Source of the DNA: Candidatus Melainabacteria bacterium
Lineage (GTDB): Bacteria; Cyanobacteriota; Vampirovibrionia; Gastranaerophilales; Gastranaerophilaceae
DNA length: 64,000 nt
Reading direction: 5' to 3'
NCBI GenBank assembly: GCA_003258735.1
Contig: QHME01000002.1
Span: 192,751 to 256,750 of the forward strand
The notes beneath the pieces were generated by a model. That model was not told the DNA's origin. It saw only the letters and a program-made list of their open reading frames with translations, and made no database searches. A program made the translations under genes and the position numbers. Of this stretch, positions 45,432-55,355 are shown piece after piece (positions within the stretch are counted from its first letter, which is position 1; every line of letters begins with the position of its first letter).

Positions 45432-48400
45432 ATGAACAATAATAAAAAGTTTAAGAAGTTTATGACACTTGCTGCCTGTATTGCCGTAATCGGCTCTACT
45501 GCATCACCTGCATTTTCTGATGCTATTACAGTCAGCATCAGCGCTGTAGCTAATGGAGCAACAGGTATAATCTCTAATCAAAATTCATCACTTACTTCTA
45601 CTGATTACACTTGGAAGAAAGGAGCAACTGATTCTGTTGAGGCAAATCTTACAAGTGGAACCTTGACCATAAGCAACTATTCCAATTCTATCGTTAATGG
45701 TACATTGAATGCAACTGGCGGAACTATCAAGTTGACAAGCGGAGTGTTGACAATCGGTAGTGATAGCACCATTTCCAGTGCCATATTAAACCAATCCTAT
45801 GGCTCAACTCTTAATATCGCAGGCGGTTCGGCATACTTATCCGATTCAGATTCTTTAGAAGGAGAAATCGTTGTCTCTTCAGGTATTTTGGGACTTGACG
45901 GAGCAACTCTTAACGATGACTTAACTATTACAGGTGGTGGAGCTATTAGTGATAGCAATACTGTAATAAAGGGTACAACTACTATTTCAGGCGGTAGTAA
46001 TGATTTTAACTCTACAACATTTGGCAACGTAAGCATATCAGACGGAACTTCATCATTTACAGATGTATCTAAAAACGGCACATTTACTCAAACTTCCGGT
46101 AGCACAACTATCGTTGGTTCAGGTTTTGATTTAGATAACGATGCTGATAATATTTCTGGCGGCACACTAAATATCGGCAACGGTTCAACTACAACCGTTG
46201 GAGTATCTGCAGGCACAATCGGCTCTGATACTACTGTTAATATCAACAAAAATTCTACCCTAAATGTTTCAGATGGTAATATTTCACTAGATAGCGGAGA
46301 TACTTGGAACGGAAATGTAAACATTTCAGGTGGGGAGTTGGCACTTATTGGAATAAGTAAGAAAAATTCTGCAAAATTCACCCAAACAGGCGGTTCAACA
46401 ACCATTACAGGTAATGGTTTTAATTTAAACAATTCATCAGACAGTATACTTGGCGGAGATTTGAATATCGGTAATGATGCGACAACAGGTAATATGACTG
46501 TTTCGAATGGTGTTTTATATGAAGGTGCCAATGTTACAATCAATTCAGGAAGTTCTCTTGATGTTACAGGCGGAAACGCGACACTAGATGGAGCTACAGA
46601 CAAATGGAACGGTAGTGTTTCAAACTCAGGTGGAACAATAACATTAAAAGATGTCAAAAAGAATTCAAATGGTACATTCTCGCAAACTGATGGGACTACA
46701 ACCGTTACAGGCACAAGCTTTACAATGAATAATTCAGCCGATACTATTTCAGGCGGAACACTCAATGTCGGCACATCAACATCTACAGGAAAACTAACTG
46801 TAAGTAGTGGTTCAATCTCAGAAGATGCAACACTAAACATAGATACTAACGGCGCAATTGATATTAAAAAAGGTGACGTAACTATTGATAATTCTGACAC
46901 ATGGGCTGGTAATGTTGAAGTCAACGGTGGGACTCTCAATGTTTCAAACGCAACAAAAACAGGCTCTTTGACTCAAAATGGTGGAACAATCAATGTTACC
47001 GGTAAAAAGTTTAACTTAAACAGTACAGATGATTTGTTAGATGGTGGAACGCTCAATATTGGAGATGGCTCTACTTCATCTAAAATGACAGTTTCAAAAG
47101 GTACAATTACTAGTGATACTACCCTGAATTTGAACGACAAAACCACTCTTGATATTACAGGCGGAAATGTCAGTATGGGTTCAGATTCCACTTGGGCTGG
47201 AAACGTCAACATGTCAAGCGGTAATTTGGCACTTGTTGGAATGACCAAAACAGGAACATTGACCCAAACTGGGGGAAGTACAGCTGTTACAGGAAATAAG
47301 TTTGACCTAAATAATGATAACGATTACATTTCAGGCGGAAGTTTGACTATCGGTAATGGCACAGCATCTTCGACCATGAATGTTTCAAAAGGTGCAATTT
47401 CAAAAGATACTGATATTACAATTTCAAAAAATTCAACATTGAACGTAAGTGGTGGCAATGTTGAAGTCGGTTCTACAGGCACTTGGAACGGCAACATCAG
47501 TATTTCAAGCGGTAATTTGACATTAGACAGTACATCAAAAAATGATAACGGTACATTCACTCAAACCGGTGGTAAAACAGATGTACTTGGAACAGGCTTT
47601 GACTTAGATAATGCAAGCGATATCATTTCTGCCGGAACTTTAAATATCGGCAACAAAACAACAACCAGTGACTTAACTGTTTCAGCAGGAACTATTGAGT
47701 CTGATGCAACAATAAATATCACCAAAAAAGGTACACTGAATGTTTCTGGTGGGGACGTAGCTCTTGATGATGGAGATTCTTGGAACGGTAATGTAAATGT
47801 TACTGACGGAACGTTGAAACTTTCTAATATTAATAAAAATTCATCAGGAAAATTTACTCAATCCGGTGGAAATACAACAATTAACAGTGCTAATTTTAAT
47901 TTAGATAACTCTAATGATTCAATTACAGGAGGTTCACTTGTTGTTGGAGATGCCAGCGCAACCAACTTAAATGTTTCAAACGGCACACTTGGACAAAATG
48001 CAAAATTAACTCTCAGTTCAGGTTCAAATTTAAATATTTCAGGTGGTAGTGTTTCACTTGACAATACCGACGTTTGGGAAGGAAACGTAAATGTCGCAGG
48101 TGGCAGTTTAGCACTTGTTGGTATCAACAATAAAAAGGGAACATTCAATCAAACAAAAGGAACAACAACAGTTACCGAAACAGGTTTTGACATGAATACC
48201 TCTTCGGACAGTATCACTGGTGGGACTCTAAATATTGGTGATGGAACAACAGTTTCTGATATGAGCGTTTCACAAGGAACTATCGGTACAAATACTACCG
48301 TCAATATTAAAGACAATGCTACACTAAATGTTTCAGGCGGAAACGTAAACCTAAATAAAAACGGAAGTTGGGATGGAAATGTAAATGTTTCCACTGGCAC

Positions 48401-51335
48401 ATTAAATATTGATTCACTAAGCAAAGGTGAAAACGGAATATTTGCACAAGGGGGCGGAACAACTACCGTTACAGGCTCAGGGTTTGATTTGAATAACTTA
48501 TCAGATAGTGTTGCAGGTGGAACATTCAATATTGGAGATGGCACAAAAGTCACAGAATTAACTGTATCAAAAGGTTCAATCCAATCTGGCGCAACAACAG
48601 TTATTAATTCAAATTCAAAATTGAAAGTCAAAGGCGGAAAAGTCACGCTGGATAGTGGAGACACCATAAACGGAGATGTAGATGTTTCTGATGGAACTTT
48701 GACCCTTGACTCTGTAGCAAAAAACAATGCTTCTATTTTTACTCAAACAGGTGGAACAACAAATGTCACAGGTTCAGGGTTTGATTTAAACAATTCAGCA
48801 GATAATATTTCTGGCGGAACTCTAAATATTGGAACAACTTCAGACTCTTCATCAATGACAGTTTCAAAAGGTACAATTAGCGCAGATACCGCTGTTAATA
48901 TCGCAACAAACGGTACAATAAATATTACAGGTAGCAGTTTGACCTTGAATAATAATGACGATTGGAACGGTAAAGTCAATGTCACCGGCGGTAACTTGAA
49001 TTTGGCAGGAATTGCTAAAAACAGTTCAGGGGTTTTGACTCAAACAAGTGGGACAACTACCGTTACAGGTAATGGCAATACATTGAATAATGAAAATGAC
49101 AACATTTCAGGTGGAAATCTTGTTGTTGGAACATCTGACACAAATGGTGAATTGAATGTCGAAAACGGAACAATTGCTCAAGGTACAAATGTGACAATTA
49201 ATGAAAAAGGTTCACTAAAAGTTAAAGGCGGAAATGTAACAATAGATGGCTCTGATACTTGGAATGGTGAAGTTTCAAATTCAGGTGGGACTTTGAATTT
49301 GACCAATAAATTGTCAAAAACTACAACATCAAAAGTTAAATTCAACCAAACAAATGGCACTACAAATATAAACGATTCAAAACTTGTCCTAAATACTTCT
49401 GATAGCACAATTACAGGTGGTACAATAAATATCGGCACATCATCAGAGCTTGATATAAACAATTCTTCCGAAAACTCATCCGCAATCAATGCAACAGGCG
49501 GAAAATTTTCAATAAGAAAAGGTTCAAAACATACTATTACAGGCGGAACAGTTGCTAAAGATGCCGAGATTACCGTTGAATCATCAGCAAAACTTGGTGT
49601 AAACGGTGATGATGCTAATGTTACTCTAGATGGAACTAACGACACTGTTGATGGTAGCATAGAACTATCAAAAGGCAAATTATACATTTCTGACGATTTG
49701 ACAAAAGTCACTGATGAAAACGGCAATTACGTTCAAACAGGTGGAAGCCTGACTATATCAAATTCAACATTATCGCTTGCAGATAAAACAAGCTCAATAT
49801 CTGGCGGTGACGTGAATTTGACTAACAGTTCAACATTGAATATTACAAACGGTGGCGGAAGTGCAATTACAGGTGGTAATATAACGATTGACGATTCGTC
49901 AGTGTTGAATTATTTGGCGCAAAAAGGCTTGATACAATATTCTGATGGCAACCAGATAAATATTAATACATCAGGTCTAATCAATATGGCAAACAATGTC
50001 AGAACAAACAGCGTTATCAACAATTTGACAGTAAATAACGGAAGTTTTGGTGATGGGCAAGCTGATTTTGCAATAGATATCAGAGCAAGAAATAACAGTG
50101 ATTCCAGTGCTGATACAATTACCGCAAATTCAATCAAAGTCGCAACTTCAGGCACAAACGGAACTATCAGAATTTCTGATTACAACCTTAATGGCGATAT
50201 CTTTGGGTATGACGCACCAATAGACAAATCAATAAGACTGGGGAAAATCTTTAAAACCGATAATTTAGATAGCGAAGTTCAATTTGCAGCAACGGATAAA
50301 GAAATTTTTACACCAATCGGTTATTATAAGTTGAACCCATCTTCTGCAAATGACGGTAGTTATACTTTCGACCTTGCAAGATACAACCCACAAGTATTTA
50401 GAGGTCAGGTATCAACAGCAGCATCTTATATGAACCAGTTAGTTGTCAATGACACTTTGTTCAACCGTGCTCAAATCAGACGTTATGGCTCAAGTTACAA
50501 TGAAATGTTCAAAAACAAAACTGCAATATTAGATGGCAATGCAAGTTTTGAAAGAACATTAAAAGAAGGACAACTTTGGACAGAGGCTTTTGGAAACTTT
50601 GAAACCCTGAAATTCAATCATGATTTAGACAAGGTTCGAAACAATTCTTGGGGCTTTATTGTTGGTGGCGACTTTGGATTAAAAGAGCTCAAAAACGGCT
50701 GGTCATGGATGCCTACAATGTATATTGCATATAATGGTGGTCACCAAACATTTAACAAAGTCGGAATTTACGAAAACGGCGGACAACTTGGCTTCATGAG
50801 TAGCTTTATGAAAGATAAGTTCATGGAAACTGCACTTGTATACGCAGGAGCTTACGGTACAGAAATGAACATTGTCGGCTCATCAGAAGATGCGTTTAAT
50901 TATTTTGTTGGTGTTGCAAGTAAAACAGCATACGATTGGAATTGGGGCTCACACTTTAAAGTTCAACCGTCTTTAACATTGGCTTACAATATGTTTGGAA
51001 AACAAAATTGGCACAGTGATTTTGGACAAATGGGCATGTCATCAGGATTTTTGAACGGCTTTAATGTTGCTCCTGGGGTAAACTTTATTTTACAACAAGA
51101 AAGCTGGAGCATGTATGCAACCGTTTCTTATGCTTGGAACTTCTTTGGAGGAATGGATGGCAGAGCAGGAAATGTCGACTTGCCACATATCAGAATGTCT
51201 AATGGCTACTTGCAATATGGTTTTGGTATGACAAAATCCTTCTCTGACAGATTCAACATGTATGCTCAGGCAACAATGCGAAATATTGGCAGAACAGGTA
51301 TCATTTGCCAAGGTGGCCTAAACTGGAGATTGTAA
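45432..51335 (+). CDS. Giant repeat-rich autotransporter (type V secretion)
   Basis: 1967 residues. A signal peptide (MNNNKKFKKFMTLAACIAVI, likely ending near SPAFS) leads a passenger of ~1680 residues rich in Gly, Ser, Thr and Asn. It contains about eleven repeats of ~98 residues, each with F-x-Q-T-x-G, TVTG, ISGGTLNIG, TVSKGTI, LNVSGGNV and W-N-G-N-V. This is the pattern of a right-handed beta-helix. The last ~255 residues are an outer-membrane barrel (LWTEAFGNFETLKFN ... GLNWRL, ending in an aromatic-containing strand). Likely a surface adhesin. It has its own promoter and is alone on its strand. Nearby genes do not suggest a partner. Confidence 0.88.
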   Translation: MNNNKKFKKFMTLAACIAVIGSTASPAFSDAITVSISAVANGATGIISNQNSSLTSTDYTWKKGATDSVEANLTSGTLTISNYSNSIVNGTLNATGGTIKLTSGVLTIGSDSTISSAILNQSYGSTLNIAGGSAYLSDSDSLEGEIVVSSGILGLDGATLNDDLTITGGGAISDSNTVIKGTTTISGGSNDFNSTTFGNVSISDGTSSFTDVSKNGTFTQTSGSTTIVGSGFDLDNDADNISGGTLNIGNGSTTTVGVSAGTIGSDTTVNINKNSTLNVSDGNISLDSGDTWNGNVNISGGELALIGISKKNSAKFTQTGGSTTITGNGFNLNNSSDSILGGDLNIGNDATTGNMTVSNGVLYEGANVTINSGSSLDVTGGNATLDGATDKWNGSVSNSGGTITLKDVKKNSNGTFSQTDGTTTVTGTSFTMNNSADTISGGTLNVGTSTSTGKLTVSSGSISEDATLNIDTNGAIDIKKGDVTIDNSDTWAGNVEVNGGTLNVSNATKTGSLTQNGGTINVTGKKFNLNSTDDLLDGGTLNIGDGSTSSKMTVSKGTITSDTTLNLNDKTTLDITGGNVSMGSDSTWAGNVNMSSGNLALVGMTKTGTLTQTGGSTAVTGNKFDLNNDNDYISGGSLTIGNGTASSTMNVSKGAISKDTDITISKNSTLNVSGGNVEVGSTGTWNGNISISSGNLTLDSTSKNDNGTFTQTGGKTDVLGTGFDLDNASDIISAGTLNIGNKTTTSDLTVSAGTIESDATINITKKGTLNVSGGDVALDDGDSWNGNVNVTDGTLKLSNINKNSSGKFTQSGGNTTINSANFNLDNSNDSITGGSLVVGDASATNLNVSNGTLGQNAKLTLSSGSNLNISGGSVSLDNTDVWEGNVNVAGGSLALVGINNKKGTFNQTKGTTTVTETGFDMNTSSDSITGGTLNIGDGTTVSDMSVSQGTIGTNTTVNIKDNATLNVSGGNVNLNKNGSWDGNVNVSTGTLNIDSLSKGENGIFAQGGGTTTVTGSGFDLNNLSDSVAGGTFNIGDGTKVTELTVSKGSIQSGATTVINSNSKLKVKGGKVTLDSGDTINGDVDVSDGTLTLDSVAKNNASIFTQTGGTTNVTGSGFDLNNSADNISGGTLNIGTTSDSSSMTVSKGTISADTAVNIATNGTINITGSSLTLNNNDDWNGKVNVTGGNLNLAGIAKNSSGVLTQTSGTTTVTGNGNTLNNENDNISGGNLVVGTSDTNGELNVENGTIAQGTNVTINEKGSLKVKGGNVTIDGSDTWNGEVSNSGGTLNLTNKLSKTTTSKVKFNQTNGTTNINDSKLVLNTSDSTITGGTINIGTSSELDINNSSENSSAINATGGKFSIRKGSKHTITGGTVAKDAEITVESSAKLGVNGDDANVTLDGTNDTVDGSIELSKGKLYISDDLTKVTDENGNYVQTGGSLTISNSTLSLADKTSSISGGDVNLTNSSTLNITNGGGSAITGGNITIDDSSVLNYLAQKGLIQYSDGNQININTSGLINMANNVRTNSVINNLTVNNGSFGDGQADFAIDIRARNNSDSSADTITANSIKVATSGTNGTIRISDYNLNGDIFGYDAPIDKSIRLGKIFKTDNLDSEVQFAATDKEIFTPIGYYKLNPSSANDGSYTFDLARYNPQVFRGQVSTAASYMNQLVVNDTLFNRAQIRRYGSSYNEMFKNKTAILDGNASFERTLKEGQLWTEAFGNFETLKFNHDLDKVRNNSWGFIVGGDFGLKELKNGWSWMPTMYIAYNGGHQTFNKVGIYENGGQLGFMSSFMKDKFMETALVYAGAYGTEMNIVGSSEDAFNYFVGVASKTAYDWNWGSHFKVQPSLTLAYNMFGKQNWHSDFGQMGMSSGFLNGFNVAPGVNFILQQESWSMYATVSYAWNFFGGMDGRAGNVDLPHIRMSNGYLQYGFGMTKSFSDRFNMYAQATMRNIGRTGIICQGGLNWRL
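46075..49330 (+). repeat. About eleven tandem ~296-bp coding repeats in the autotransporter
   Basis: Units run from each [TKSIV]-[FL]-x-Q-x-x-G to the next, with two shorter degenerate units after 49330. Copies share the W-N-G-N-V and ISGGTLNIG motifs but differ at many codons, so they are old duplications. The antisense open frames here are artefacts of this composition. Confidence 0.85.
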
Positions 51336-51410
51336 GATAATATGACCTACTTGATGTGGATTACCACCTCTCTCCGTTAAAACCAATGGTATAACTATGC
51401 CTCGCATTAA

Positions 51411-51623
51411 ACATGCTTCCGAGCTTGCCAATATTCATGCGACAGCATCTCGACCGTTGCTCGTCCGTTTTATTACCTTGGAGCATCATTATTGCAATTG
51501 ACAGATTTAATATTTGTAGCACCTGTAATAAGTCTGTTTAAAAAAGGCGATACAATAGAGATTCCAAAAGATTCTTCTTTCGAAATCAAACTTGCTCGTG
51601 ATATGGCGCTGTTAAAAATTTAA
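51411..51623 (+). pseudogene. Remnant of a gene C-terminus
   Basis: An open frame with no ATG from 51411 (stop 51621-51623). It ends FVAPVISLFKKGDTIEIPKD then SSFEIKLARDMALLKI, preceded by a hydrophobic LGASLLQLTDLI. It reads like the real C-terminus of a membrane-associated or secreted protein. No start is available, and an in-frame stop lies at 51408, so this is probably a broken remnant. The upstream 51340-51480 is also richer in GC than its surroundings. Confidence 0.4.
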
Positions 51624-52190
51624 TTATGCTAAAACTTCAACGATGTTGCTATTTTTAATTTCAACACCTGTCTTATTCAAAAATTTTACCTCTTGCGGTT
51701 CAGCATATTGTGTAACAATTTTTGTATTTGCTTTTTTATATGTTGTTAATTTTAATGCCTCAATCATGGAAGTTGCAATATGCTTGATTGAACGCTTACG
51801 TTTATTTTGCTCATAGGCAAATTTCGGATTTGTACCAATTTTGAATATTGGAATTTCGCCCGCTTTTTTGGTAAATTTATCTGTTGAAACAAAGCCCAAA
51901 ACTTGACTTGGATCAACATGGTCAAAATTTGACTCTTGAGTTGTCACACCATAAATATGAGCATTACCACCCAAAATATTTGCTTCATCTGCTATTGCAC
52001 TCGACAAATTTTTACCACCCCATAAGCGACTGACTTGGTCTAAAGTTCTTCTATCATCTTCTTTTGCCGTTTCAAATTTTATAAAATTTACACTTACATC
52101 TTTCCACTTTTTTGCATCTTTCAATTTTACAGATGTCGGAGCAACATATCTTGCACCAAATTGAACATTATTATTTGAGTAAATTTGCAT
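51624..52190 (-). CDS. GNAT-like protein with N-terminal FGA motif
   Basis: 188 residues from the ATG at 52190 (the longer frame to 52238 is possible). The N-terminus MQIYSNNNVQFGARYVAP carries the short F-x-A/G motif seen in several lineage proteins here. The rest resembles a GNAT acetyltransferase: SQVLGFVSTDKF-like strand, KRSIKHIATSMIEALK (acetyl-CoA loop helix) and EVKFLNKTGVEI (motif B). The R/Q-x-x-G-x-G/A loop is degenerate, so catalysis is uncertain. Located between the remnant and the helicase. Confidence 0.5.
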   Translation of the reverse strand: MQIYSNNNVQFGARYVAPTSVKLKDAKKWKDVSVNFIKFETAKEDDRRTLDQVSRLWGGKNLSSAIADEANILGGNAHIYGVTTQESNFDHVDPSQVLGFVSTDKFTKKAGEIPIFKIGTNPKFAYEQNKRKRSIKHIATSMIEALKLTTYKKANTKIVTQYAEPQEVKFLNKTGVEIKNSNIVEVLA

Positions 52191-52262
52191 TATATAATCC
52201 TTTCCATAATCTAATCTTTTCTTATTAATACTAAACATATTTATTTTTGCGAAAATTTTGAA

Positions 52263-55200
52263 TTATATTAAGTCTAATTTACATAATTGTTTATAGACAC
52301 AATTTTTGCATGCACCTTGTTTGTCCTCCTTGATTGGATTGAATTTCAGTGCCTTTATATTTTGATAAGTATCTTTTATAAGAGTTTCAATGTATTTCAT
52401 ATCATCATCTGTTAAATATTTATCAACAGATTTCTCATGATTTTCGACATAAATAATTCCAACTTTAGAAACTTTGTTACCTGTAAGTTTTTCATAGGCA
52501 TATTTATAAAAACAAAGTTGATTAAAGTAATTTTGTTTTTCTTCATTCGGGGCGATTTTCTTTTCGTTTGTGTAGTTTCCTGTTTTGTAGTCATAGAGTT
52601 CAAAAGTACCGTCAGAGTTTTTTTCGATACGGTCAATTTTTCCGGTAATAAAATCACCATCGACATCAACACCATAAAAACTAAATTCAATATCAGTAAT
52701 TCTACTTATCGGAATTTGTGAAAAATATGGATAGTAATTTGTCAAAAGTTTTTGACCTTGTTTAAAATATTTTTCTTTCTTCGCTTCTGAAGAAAATTTC
52801 ATACCATCCATACCAAGTCGAAATTTTTCTAAAATTTCTTCAAGGGTCGGATAAGCGGACTCTTTTGCGACTTTGACAGCTCGTTCAAGCAATGAGTGAA
52901 TCAGTGTTCCAAAATTTGCCCCATCCCAATCGGCTTCTTCCACATCAATACCAAGCACTTTTACATAGAAAAATTTTCGTGGACAACTCAAATAATCGTT
53001 TAATCTTGAAGGTGATAGCACCACAGATTTTACGCGCTCTTCAATTTCGTTTTTGAATGCTTTTTGGTTATCAAATACATCAGATGAAACACTTCTATAA
53101 AATTCTGTTGTTAAATCGTCTGCACTACATTCAAATTGCTCACTATCAAAATCATAGTTTGCAGTTGGTTCTAGATATTTTGTTATTTGTTGCGCCTTAC
53201 CGTTATTACTGTCAGCAAATGAGATTGTAAGCGTATGTTTTGCCCTTGTTATTCCAACGAATAATAGTTTCAAAAGTTCTGAATCTTTCTTAGCTTGTGC
53301 CACATCTTTATCTGGCACATCTTCTGTTATAAGTTTATATTCACTTGGCATCCTAAAATCTTCCCAATTTGAACTAATCAAATTTGGCAGATAAACATAT
53401 TCAAATTCTCGACCTTTAGACCCATGGTATGTCATCAATTGAACTGCATTCTGTACAACTGAATCTTTGTCCAAATTAATATCAATTTCGTTTTCAAAAC
53501 AATCATCAAGATATTTTACAAAGTCAGACAAATTTTTTGTCGAATCAGAATTTTGAAAATCAGTCGCCTCCGAAATTATTTTTCGTATTCCTGCCAGATT
53601 TTCACTTCTGTTTTTACCTGATTTATAAAAATAAGCAAGCAAACCTGTTCGATTAATAATTTCAACAACTGTATTGCGCAAATTATTAGAACTTGCATAA
53701 TCTTGAAGGTAGTCAAAAGTTTCCAAAAATTTTGTGATTTTTTCAGGATTTTTCCACCCATTTAAATTACGCATAAGAGTGATAAAATCACTTGATTCAT
53801 CCTTTTTCCAAAGCCGTTTTTCTTCCAAAATTTTGTTATAATCTTGTTGATCAATTTTGAAAGGTTCTGACAGCAACAAACCAAATAATTTATCACTTGA
53901 TGTCAAATAATTATTCATTGCTTTTATGTAAAAATAAATCAAAATTGTTGAACGAATTGCAAAAATACTTTTACCTTCGTCAATTTGAAACGGTATATTT
54001 TTACTTTTCAAAAGTTCTGCAAAAGTTTGCAATTCTGCTCGCTTTTTTGAAATAATTGCAATTTGAGAATAATCTATTTTATCTTCATCTGTTTTTGGTG
54101 CAAAGTCGGACTCTATCAGAGTTTTGATATCATCGACAATATAATTAAATTCCTGCAAAATTTCACCAAATTGAATGCGTTTTATTTTTTTATCTTTTAC
54201 AATAATTTTGGGATTTTTTGCCGTTAGTTTTTTAGAAATATTATATTTTTCTTTGAAATACAAATTATTTTCAAGACGATTTTCATCCTGATTAACAATT
54301 AGATTACTAAAGTCAAGAATAGTTTGAGTTGAACGGTTATTTTCTTCCAAACAAATTACGGTCGTATTTGGATATTTTGTCAAAAAGTTTTCGATATTAT
54401 CACTTTTTGCACCCTGAAAACCATAGATAATTTGGTCATCATCACCGACTACAAAAATATTTTTTTCATCATTTCCATCCAATAAATTAAATATAATTTG
54501 ATTTTGTAAATCATTTGTATCTTGATATTCATCAACCAAAAAATATTTGTATTTGTTTGAAACTTCTGATAAAAATTGTGAATCTTCTTCAAAAGATGTT
54601 AAAACTAAATTTATCATATCGGAAAAGTCGATTAAATTTTTGTTAATCATTTTGGTTGAATAAAGTTCAAACAGAGTCCAAAGCTCTTTCGCTTTTTCGA
54701 TATTTGTTTTTATTTTTTCAAGTTCATTATATCGAGTTTTGTTTTTAGTATTACCTGCTTGTTCGCGCTCATAAATTTCACTTTCCAATTCCTTATATCG
54801 AGGCATAAGCATTGGATTTGTGTCAATACAAGCCATATACTCCTCTTTTGAAACTCGTTGAGTTTTTAATTTTTCAACATAAGATATAAAATTCTTTGTG
54901 AAAAAATATCTGTCAGCACGCGATGGCACGAAGAATTTCAAATTTGCATCGTCAATACATTCTTTCATTATTGAAATTTTTTCCGCATCAGTAATAAGCT
55001 TTACACCTGAAGTCATTTCAAATTTGTCAGGATATGTTTTGATTAAATCATTACAAAATGAGTGATAAGTATAAATATCAACGGCAGATGCAACCACACC
55101 CATTTTTTTTATCAAACGTTGACGCATTTCAGATGCCGCAGCATCAGAAAATGTTAAACAAAGTATTGATGATGGCTCAACACCATCTGCTAACATCTTT

Positions 55201-55331
55201 TCAATACGATGAATTACCGTAAAAGTTTTTCCTGTTCCAGGTCCAGCCAAAAGCATAACTTGACCATTCAAAATATCAATTGCTTGTTGTTGCTTAGAAT
55301 TTGGTTTTATAATATTTTTCACTTCTACCAT
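52263..55331 (-). CDS. UvrD-like helicase fused to Cas4/AddB-type Fe-S nuclease
   Basis: 1022 residues. N-terminal superfamily 1A helicase with Walker A MLLAGPGTGKTFTVIHRIEK (~31-50), DEYQD motif FLVDEYQDTNDLQ (~263), and motif IV/VI-like elements (LMTYHGSKGREFEYVYLP, FVGITRAKHTLTIS). C-terminal ~250 residues are a PD-(D/E)XK nuclease: LSPSRLNDYLSCPRKFFY, GTLIHSLLERA, ITGKIDRIE, YDYKTGNYT. Cys residues in SCPRKF and CKNCVYKQLC could bind a [4Fe-4S] cluster as in AddB and Cas4. Likely a repair or recombination end-processing enzyme. No CRISPR array is present. Confidence 0.85.
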   Translation of the reverse strand: MVEVKNIIKPNSKQQQAIDILNGQVMLLAGPGTGKTFTVIHRIEKMLADGVEPSSILCLTFSDAAASEMRQRLIKKMGVVASAVDIYTYHSFCNDLIKTYPDKFEMTSGVKLITDAEKISIMKECIDDANLKFFVPSRADRYFFTKNFISYVEKLKTQRVSKEEYMACIDTNPMLMPRYKELESEIYEREQAGNTKNKTRYNELEKIKTNIEKAKELWTLFELYSTKMINKNLIDFSDMINLVLTSFEEDSQFLSEVSNKYKYFLVDEYQDTNDLQNQIIFNLLDGNDEKNIFVVGDDDQIIYGFQGAKSDNIENFLTKYPNTTVICLEENNRSTQTILDFSNLIVNQDENRLENNLYFKEKYNISKKLTAKNPKIIVKDKKIKRIQFGEILQEFNYIVDDIKTLIESDFAPKTDEDKIDYSQIAIISKKRAELQTFAELLKSKNIPFQIDEGKSIFAIRSTILIYFYIKAMNNYLTSSDKLFGLLLSEPFKIDQQDYNKILEEKRLWKKDESSDFITLMRNLNGWKNPEKITKFLETFDYLQDYASSNNLRNTVVEIINRTGLLAYFYKSGKNRSENLAGIRKIISEATDFQNSDSTKNLSDFVKYLDDCFENEIDINLDKDSVVQNAVQLMTYHGSKGREFEYVYLPNLISSNWEDFRMPSEYKLITEDVPDKDVAQAKKDSELLKLLFVGITRAKHTLTISFADSNNGKAQQITKYLEPTANYDFDSEQFECSADDLTTEFYRSVSSDVFDNQKAFKNEIEERVKSVVLSPSRLNDYLSCPRKFFYVKVLGIDVEEADWDGANFGTLIHSLLERAVKVAKESAYPTLEEILEKFRLGMDGMKFSSEAKKEKYFKQGQKLLTNYYPYFSQIPISRITDIEFSFYGVDVDGDFITGKIDRIEKNSDGTFELYDYKTGNYTNEKKIAPNEEKQNYFNQLCFYKYAYEKLTGNKVSKVGIIYVENHEKSVDKYLTDDDMKYIETLIKDTYQNIKALKFNPIKEDKQGACKNCVYKQLCKLDLI

Positions 55332-55355
55332 AACTCTAATTTAGCATAAAATATT

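Noticed and set aside
46081..50155. Long antisense open frames across the autotransporter
   Set aside because: They follow the composition of the coding repeats, encode Val/Pro/Ser-rich nonsense with no start signal, and lie wholly inside a recognised gene.
52263..55331. CRISPR-Cas association of the Cas4-like nuclease
   Set aside because: No cas1, cas2 or repeat array is nearby, and the nuclease is fused to a UvrD-like helicase.
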